Shown here: positions 56,470 through 64,000 of the stretch, one piece after another
Position numbering within the stretch: position 1 is the first letter of the stretch
Layout of the letters: each line of letters begins with the position of its first letter
Origin: Silene conica
Taxonomy: Eukaryota > Streptophyta > Magnoliopsida > Caryophyllales > Caryophyllaceae
Reading direction: 5' to 3'
Assembly: GCA_029255685.2 (NCBI GenBank)
Contig: CM055318.2
Span: forward strand, 19,163,001-19,227,000
DNA: 64,000 nucleotides
Program-made: the position numbers and the translations under genes
The notes under the pieces: generated by a model
Told to the model about the DNA's origin: nothing
The model's input: the letters and a program-made list of their open reading frames with translations, nothing else
Database searches by the model: none

Positions 56470-57318
56470 TTTTAGGAAAGTCATAGTTTAGGAAATAAAG
56501 ACTTTGTGTTTCTGTTAGTTTTTAGGTAACCTAGTGATAGAGGCTTAGTCCTATATAAAGGACATTTATGTAGTTGTTTACTTGTTTTATCATACAAGTT
56601 TTACAAGAAAATTTCAATGTTCGCCTTGCAAATTGTTAGATTCGGTTCGACGCGTTTTCGATCCAAAATTCGGTTATAGTTTGACGCGATCAAGGAGCAA
56701 TAGCTCTTGCGAATTGATCCCTATTGTGCAAGTCATAGGTCTAACGTGTACAAATATCCTTTCGTTTTGTTATTTTGTTTGTTGATCGTGAGCTTAATGT
56801 AAAAATCACATAAAAATACTTCTAAATTGTCCTTGAAACAGACGTGCAACTTCTAGTTCACCTCTGTTTCTTCTTGCTCCGCGTTTAGTTGAAAATTGTT
56901 AATTTTCGTATCAGAAAGTTACGACTTTCTGCATAACAATACGAATGACATGCATGCGAAGTCCTGATTGTTGAGAATTCAGACGCAAAACTTTTTGGCA
57001 TATCATAAATTGAGAATCTCGTCTCAGTAACTCATTGTTCATCATTGGCAATTTGACAAATTAGGACTCAAGTTCTTCCTTCATTTCAAAGTACAATACA
57101 TTCAACAAATTATTATGATAATCACTGAAAATCTATGAACGCTGAATCGAGAAGGACCCCATTAAAATCAAGGGTGGAACTCATCTAAGATTTTTATGGT
57201 CGACAACTCCAAGCAACCACAGGTGAAGTATCGTGTTGTGTTGTATCGTGTAAAATGTCGTGGAAAGGCAGGTATGATGGATGGATGGATGGATGGATGT
57301 ATGAAGGTGTGTATCTCT
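56470..57318. other. Remnant of repeat shared with 46800-46860, then 3' flank of the DA1-like gene
   Basis: 56470-56545 continues the repeat interrupted by Helitron 4. 56546-57150 resembles LTR-like leader sequence but no end is clear. From about 57160 it is probably the 3' UTR and downstream flank of the DA1-like gene, with an (ATGG)n run near 57279-57300. No polyadenylation site can be fixed. Confidence 0.4.
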
Positions 57319-60300
57319 TTAAATGGGGAAATTTCCGGTATAGCGAATATGATCAAGAGTGCGACGCAATCCATATTTATTTACAGCTGCATTGGCTGCT
57401 CTGAAACCCCCTCCATAAGCAGGAGAAGCATCGTGTGCAATCTGGTGCAAAAAGAATTCTCCCAACTTCTTTTCCACCTCAGAAGTCCTTCCTTTCTTTG
57501 ACGATGAGTTGGATGATGACGTGGCTGTCGATGTTGATGCCATGCCTCTGAATCCGGGTATTACTTCCGATTCCAGCCACATGTAAGACAGAACTTGACA
57601 GATACCCTCCTCTACTTCAGGGCTTAGGTTTCGGTAACCTGTCCATTTTTGGAAACTTGGGATTTTAGATTAAACCAGGCAGTGTTGACCTGACCAGCTT
57701 GACCAGATGCAAACCCAAAACTACAAACCCAATCCAAAATTGACTGATTTGAAACAAAATCCTTACCTTTAAGCCGTAGCCAACCATGCATCAACTCATG
57801 AGCAAGTATAGCGCCAGTCAATAACCTGTATTTGAAGGCCAAAAAATAAGGTTTATAGCTTAAATGAGATGCTGTATATTTATTTCTATCGTCATACCTT
57901 GGTAAACCATAGAGAACAAGAATAGCTGTTACTTCACATCTTCGAGTTAGCCTTTGAGGGTGTGTTCTCATTCCTACTAATCGATGTCCACCGATTCTCG
58001 GTCTTCTTAGTATCTGAACATTTGGAGAGACGGGGTCGTCAGCAGTTGATCCAGAGTAGACTCACAGATAGTTCATTTGGTTGGGTTTGGGACAGATTTT
58101 GAAGGATGCAAAATCATGGCTATTAGATTTTTTTATCATGTCTTATGTTGATTAACTTAGTTCTTGTCCTATTTGAGTCATATAGGATCAATTAAGGTTC
58201 GGGTCACATCATTTTTGTCAGGTCTAATCACATGAGAAGGTGAGGACATACGCTAGTGACCGTCTGCTCTTCAGAAAGACATAAGCCTCTGGTCTCCGGC
58301 ATATGGTGGTATCCCTATCAACAAATCATCCATCACATCAGAATTTGTTCCAAAACAATTCAAAGGAAATCACAATAATAGGTGGTAAGTACATTTTTCT
58401 CTCCTACAATGGCATCATTTAAGGCCTGTCGTTCGACGAGAAGCATGGGAATTTGCTGATCTAATCTCATGTTCATGCCTTCATAATAGTCACGAATGGC
58501 ATGATATAGAGGTTGGCAGTCGCCAGTGTCCATAATTGCAGATTCCATGCACTCTAAGCAAATACTTCTCCCATCTTCCAACCCAATGTACCTTGTATTC
58601 CAAGACTGAAATTGTATAAAACAGTTAACATTAGCCAAGCAGACTCTGATAAGGATAAAAAAAAGGATTAGATATGACAAGTAGGTACCTCCAAACGTTC
58701 GCAGCTACAACAACGAGCTGTGTTATCGTGTTCGTGTGAGGGACAGTATTTCTGGGACCAAAATGGGTGGCATCTATACTCGATCAATCCAGCTGCGTTT
58801 GTAGGAATCTGGAATAGAGTAGAATATGTTTTTAGACGATCTAAATGTATGTTCAGTCTGTTTCTTCGATCTCCTCTTACTTCACTTTTCTAGTGAGTAG
58901 AATTTGAACAAAATAGAGGGAATTGGAACAAGTAACAAACAGAGATCCTTACAAAATGATGACAAACTTCACACTTGGGATGGGTTAACTCCTTGAAACA
59001 AGATTTGTGGTATGGATCCCTTCCTGACAAAGAGAACTTGAATCAACAGAAAAAGGTAAGATTTGTCTGATATTTTTTCAGTACATCCAAACAATGAGCA
59101 TATTTTATCAAGCATTAGCAAATCCAAAGCATATGTACCTCATGTTCAGTGATGGGATATCCACAAGAGCGACAGCAAAAGCATTCTGGATGGAAAAAGG
59201 TTCCCATGCATCCTAGATAATTACCATACCCAATATCCCGATTGCATCCGCTACATAATCTGTATCACATCCCCAGCAGATCAAATACAATAATCATCTG
59301 AGTTTGAGGTACGTACATGTTTGATTTTTGTATGCAAGCTACCAAGTTATACAGAATTCATTGTCTATAACCTATAGACCCTCTTATGCAAGTAGATCTT
59401 GAAAACTGATCACTCGTGCCGGTATTGGTCAGGCCATGCAGGTTGGGTCATTCATGTGTGTTAGTATATGTGTTCGGGTTTGGGACATTTCAGGTTTGGT
59501 TACGTCTCAAGTGTGTAAATATCAAGTTACTTAAGGATAAGGGTCAGTCATGGCTAACAAAAACCAGGTTGGATCAGATAATCTATGTTTCTGATCAAAT
59601 TCGGGTTACCTTGTTTAATTAGTGGGTTTGTGATGGATAAGTCAGTTTTATCAAGCCTATGCGAAAGGCCTTATTAACAAATAGCAGTAAATAGAGGACA
59701 TGCAGAAGTTTCGCTTGTTAGTATTTTTGTACTCCGATTGTTTTTGAATGATTTTAACAAATTCTATGGCTCTTAACTGCAAGCATGAATGTATGATAAC
59801 ATTTAAATGCAAAGAGAGAGATAGGAAACGTTACTTGTATGATCTAGGACAGAAAGGGACGGGATCATAAGGAGGATAGTCAGGATAAGAGGGCATATAG
59901 GGAGGATAGGAAGGTCTATGCAGGCTGTCCTGTACTCCCCTTGCAACTTCATCCTCATTTTCGGACTTCCATTTATATCCTGAAATATGAAGGCATGACT
60001 AATTCAGCAATCACCTCATTAGATGGGCATGTCTCATTTTATGACTGTAGTATGAGAATTTCTGTCGTCAAAGATGTTATATAAGTTCCAGCATACACAC
60101 CATTTGGTCTCCTCACGTCGTCTGCTAAAGAAAGAGCTAGTGCATGGTCTACTTCTTCTCTTCCTTTCTCCGGTCTAGGCCGACCATCCTGAAGGTCAGA
60201 AAATGGAGGTGATTGAGTTTAATCAGACATTGCACAAGCTCAAGTTCTCATCATTCATTTGGGAGGAAACACAGAACGCAATTTTCAACTGTTTAATCAC

Positions 60301-61881
60301 ACCTCAGAGCGTGATCTCAACTTATGACGTTCTTTCTTCAGAAGCAACAACTAGTTTAATTGGTGAAGTTATTGATTAATGGCGCTCATGAGTCATGAAC
60401 TCATGACCTAGGCTTGAAACCCGTCAAGGTTAAAACAACCATTGCTAAAAAACAAATTATAATATTCCTTCCACACGACAATTTTGGTAATGAGAATCCA
60501 AGAATGCCTACATTTTGCGAAAATTATAATTGCAGGGCATTATGGAATTCCCAAGTTTTTGTGTAGGTGAATCAAACAAGAAGAGCAAATGTTTTGGGCA
60601 TATATATTACCAGGGAAGTACGGGGCGGTCGCCAAAGCATGTTCTCATCTTCATCAAACTGTGGATGCCGACCGCCAATTGATGAGCCGTGACTAGACCC
60701 TCCTCCACTCCCTTTAAACACTTTACTCAGCCATTTCATAAACTTGGATTTCCTCTCTACATTAGACGAAGCAGGGAGCCCTGCTTATGATATCAAAACT
60801 GACTAATTTATGATCACAAAATGTAGAATCTTTAACATCAACAGCTTATGACAAATACCAAAATAGATCGACGTCATGATATTAATTATTATCATCATCC
60901 CACCAGGGGCGAACCCACCTTGTAACAAAGGGTGCAGCCGCTATCCCAAACTTAAAAAATTTGGTTCGAAAGAGAGATTTTTGCTACCCAAATATTGCTA
61001 AATAGTAAATAATTAAATGTTATCCCATTAATTATACGGTAAATATCTTACGGTTCAATGGTAAAACCTTTAAATTTAAATGTTATCCCACCCTTCACCA
61101 CTTATCATTTCACTAGCCATGTTCAACGGATCAAGGCCCCGGAAATATAAGCAAGGTCGCTACTTATGGACGTCAAAATTTAATTGTTTCATTCTCGCAT
61201 AATTGAACATACAAAGTTAGAGATTCTCAAGTACAAAACTTGAATTATTTCATTATCGCATTTGCTTGCATAATTCAACATCCATACGTCGATGAAATAA
61301 ATAAAACCACAAATACTTGTTTCAACGAGTTTACCAAAAACCGATTTAAATAATATTAAAATGAAAAAAGAATTGCAAAAGGTCATCATTTAAAACCATA
61401 ATAAACAAGACCTACTAAAATAGAAATGTTGGCAGGAACTGAAATGACCCAGATCACAGAAGCATAAAATTCACAACATTTTCATTGATTGATAAGATTT
61501 ACTGCCATAATTCAACTCATCCAAGTCACATACACACCATAACTCCATAAGCAATAATTAAGCATACAACTTTAAAAATTTACCCGGGCCTTTACGTGAG
61601 TAATTCAACATACCCATGTCACACTAGTTCGTCTTTGTGAAATCGCGCATGTATAAGTATGAAAGCTACAAAACCTTTTTTTGAATGATTAATTTAGGAA
61701 ATTCGGGTTGCTAATATAACAAAGTAGAGAACATTTAGAAGCATTTATACTCAAAATGAGCTACAAATTCAGAGACAGAGAATCCAAATAAGGAAAAGGG
61801 AAAAAAAAGAAATGAAAAAAAGAGGGTTGTACCATAAATGCAGGGTTGAGAAAAATGGTTGACTTGAGAAGAATCAGCCAT
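57319..61881 (-). CDS. DA1-like ubiquitin-activated peptidase (UIM-LIM-HEXXH), 12 exons, 515 aa
   Basis: Coding exons by eye: 61881-61833, 60780-60611, 60188-60101, 59979-59835, 59259-59139, 59036-58953, 58808-58689, 58605-58393, 58314-58252, 58013-57898, 57825-57767, 57638-57319. All phases fit and give 515 codons plus stop, against 532 residues for Arabidopsis DA1. Domains: ubiquitin-interacting motif at residues 84-97 ([14 protein letters not shown]) and a weaker second one near 110-125, LIM zinc finger at about 153-204, conserved DA1 region ([29 protein letters not shown]), and zinc peptidase HELMH at 399-403. DA1 family members limit seed and organ size by cleaving growth regulators once ubiquitinated. 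The gene appears intact. It could be DA1 itself or a DA1-related paralogue. The Gly/Ser-rich stretch after exon 2 starts is ordinary for the family. Confidence 0.92.
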
Positions 61882-62739
61882 GAAAATGGAAGTCTAAGTA
61901 AAGAGAAAATGGGCGTGGTTTGGAAAAGGCGAAAAACGAGTTATTAGGGGGAGGGGGGGTTGAAAGAGACCCCAGGAATTTGAGAAAGAAAGGGGGAGTA
62001 AAGGGGTTTAAGAGAGGATGGAAAAACAGGGAGAATAACAAATGTGGTGGGCATCGTTAAAAGGGGTTTTTGAATTGTTACCATTAAAATAAAGAAAAAA
62101 AGAAATAATAGAGAAATGAGAGAAATGAGAGAAAGAGATTCTTGGCTTGAGAAAAGAAATGAAGTTAATAAAGTAGATTTAGAGAAGAGTATGAAAAAGA
62201 AGAGAATCTGATGAGAAGGATGATCGAATTTAAAAGGGAATTCGGACGGCTAAGAAATAAGAATAGGGAATTGTTTGGGTTTTGTGTATAACAGAGAAAA
62301 GGAATTTGGGTGTCCATTCAAATTGGAATCATTTGGTGTAAGCAAGATGATAAAGGAGGGAAGACGGGCGAATATATGAATATCTTCTGTTTCTACATTT
62401 TAATTTCAATCAATTTTGCCGGGTAATCAACCTTTTAATCACCTCTACCCTCTATTCTCTTTTCTCTACTCTCTATTTCTGTGTGTGTACACACTACACT
62501 TCTATATGAATATGTCCTATGCTCCACGAACCAGTAACAGCTATCATGGAAAAGGATTTGTGGGCCGTGGGCCGTGGGCCGTGTGCCTCATTCCGGTAGT
62601 GACCATGCATGCTCAATATCCCGATTTTACCTCCAAATATCACTTGTATTATTCTCGCTGAACTCAACCATTTAAGTATAGAATTGAAACAAATGGTTTA
62701 GAAGTTTAGAAGTTGATAATAACACATCTCAAACATACC
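61882..62739 (-). promoter_or_regulatory. Upstream region of the DA1-like gene
   Basis: Purine-rich on the plus strand (pyrimidine-rich leader on the gene strand) from 61890 to about 62220, as in many plant 5' UTRs. No TATA box can be named with confidence. The 81-codon ORF at 62416 has no recognisable features. GGGCCGTGGGCCGTG is a short tandem repeat at about 62560-62583. Confidence 0.4.
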
Positions 62740-63193
62740 TAGGGCTGTTCAAAAAGAGACCCGGACCTGCAAACCCGATCGACCCGGATCGTTTGGTCCG
62801 GTCCGGTCCGGTCTCCGGGTCCCCAAAAATATGGTGACCGGTCTCCGGTCCGGTCCGGTCTCCGGGTCCCCAAAAATATGGTGACCGTCTCCGGTCCGGT
62901 CCGGTCCGGACCGGACCGGATACATACAGGTCCGGTCTCCGGGTCCCCAAAAATATGGTGACCGGTCTCCGGTCCGGTCCGGTCCGGTCCACATAAGAAA
63001 AAAAATCAATTTACCTTGTAAAGTAGTACCGGTCCGGTCCAAAACCGGACCTAAAGGGTGTCGGTCCGGTCAAGTCCGGGTCCCCTCCCAACCGGTCCGG
63101 TCCGCGGTCTTGGGGATGGTGAGTGTCCGGTCCACGGGTTTGTCCGGTCCGGTCCGGTCCGGTTTTGGACCGGTGAACACCCCTAAACATACC
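62731..63193. mobile_element. MULE-like MITE with 9-bp TSD and GGTCCG repeats
   Basis: Element 62740-63184; ends TAGGGCTGTTCA and TGAACACCCCT are inverted, and AAACATACC flanks both sides (62731-62739, 63185-63193). The interior is GGTCCGGTCC runs alternating with three or four copies of TCCGGGTCCCCAAAAATATG. Arg/Gly/Pro/Asp-repeat ORFs on the minus strand are translations of this repeat. Confidence 0.8.
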
Positions 63194-63249
63194 TAAACTC
63201 CACATTTTAGATTATTCTATGTTATGACTTACCTTAATCTCTAAGGTCC

Positions 63250-63976
63250 TATCAAACTACTTTCTATCAATGTTCAAAATACCAGAAAGTGTGAAAAAGA
63301 AGGTTAACTCAATTTTGTCACGATTTTACTGGACGGGTTGCATATTGGGTCGAACTATCAGTTGGTATTCTCATAATTTCCTTACTCTTTCGAGGAGTGC
63401 GGGTGGATTTGGTATTCGTAACATTGAATTCTTGAACAAGGCTTTGCTGGCAAAGCATGCTTGGAAACTAATGTGGCACGATGAGTCTTTTTTCTCTAAA
63501 GTTTTTAGAAAAAAAAAATTTAGGGAATAAACTCGTTTGCAGGTAATATAAGGGTTAAAAGAGGTGGGCACCAGTCATGGGAAACTAGGAGCATTATTCA
63601 TGGTCTTAGCATTTTCCATGAAAATATTGGTTGTAACCGCGAGTTTTACAAGCGTAAATTATGGAAGTTACCGATTGCACAAAAGTGGAAGATGTTTCTA
63701 TGGAAACTACTTGTGGATACTTTACCAATCGGGAGTCTGTTGGCTAGGAGAATTTTTGAGGGAGATTATAATTGTGTTCTTTGTCTTGCGAAGTCTCTTC
63801 ATTTGGTGACTAGAGAACATCTCTTCCGTGATTGTCAGGTGACAAGAAGGTTAAGGGCAGGGTCCACATTATGTATTAATGTTGCTCATGATGACGGGGT
63901 TGAGTTTGGGGATTGGGTTGTGAACATGATTAAATATCTGGAGTCTCTTGAGGATGCTACTGATAGAGTATTGTAA
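63250..63976 (+). pseudogene. LINE (non-LTR retrotransposon) ORF2 C-terminal fragment
   Basis: 63270-63530 encodes FKIPESVKKKVNSILSRFYW and GGFGIRNIEFLNKALLAKHAW, the segment after the RT domain in plant LINEs. 63692-63976 encodes a zf-RVT-type region (LLVDTLPIGSLLARRI, CVLCLAKS, REHLFRDC). The two pieces lie in different frames with a stop at about 63528, so it is broken. The RT core and endonuclease are absent, and the fragment starts right after the MULE-like MITE. Confidence 0.8.
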
Positions 63977-64000
63977 TTCATTGTGATGCTTTGGTGCATT

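Noticed and set aside
62729..63205. Minus-strand ORFs rich in Asp-Arg-Thr-Gly-Pro
   Set aside because: Six-base GGTCCG repeats translate to repetitive peptide in every frame.

Overview
This window is nuclear DNA from a large, transposon-rich eudicot plant genome. The evidence is 12-exon plant gene structure, plant Copia and Gypsy/Athila-type retrotransposons, FAR1-type MULE transposase sequence, CACTA, hAT, Helitron and MITE remains, and long (TA)n tracts. Order or genus cannot be fixed from sequence alone. Only one ordinary host gene is visible: a DA1-like LIM/HEXXH peptidase on the minus strand at 57319-61881. Almost everything else is mobile DNA, often nested.

Bases 1-40640 hold a train of terminal-inverted-repeat elements separated by (TA)n microsatellites. 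The first is cut by the window edge. The second is very large (1006-26688, about 25.7 kb; about 17.2 kb without a nested Copia). It carries a promoter-like region, three tandem F-box-like ORFs, an array of nine telomere-motif hairpins, a multi-exon gene with two tandem Ulp1/C48-like regions, and a four-exon FAR1/MULE transposase gene on the other strand. Introns and spacers in this element, but not exons, are packed with a short motif (core GTGAAACTAG / CTAGTTTCAC). That arrangement recalls Arabidopsis VANDAL elements, whose VANC proteins recognise short motifs repeated in the element's own noncoding DNA to counter silencing. The parallel is inference. Several genes in the element are now broken: a TAA in the transposase, a TAG plus the Copia insertion in the Ulp1 gene, and a TAG in F-box copy 2.

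Five smaller TIR elements follow (26728-30295), then a sixth (30328-about 40521) that was invaded by a non-autonomous Athila/Tat-type Gypsy element (30575-39263, TSD ACCAC). The Gypsy copy has an unusual three-LTR structure with an internal deletion junction.

Bases 40640-56470 contain a CACTA-type gene remnant with an Ulp1-like part, a PIF/Harbinger-like MITE split by a Helitron, three further Helitrons or Helitron ends in close succession, two small hAT elements with 8-bp TSDs, a long foldback element, a Copia LTR related to the nested Copia, and a diverged LTR of the same group. The DA1-like gene follows, then a GGTCCG-repeat MULE-like MITE (9-bp TSD) and a LINE ORF2 tail running to the window end.

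All exon models were worked out by eye from splice consensus, reading phase and protein motifs. No alignment or database search was possible.
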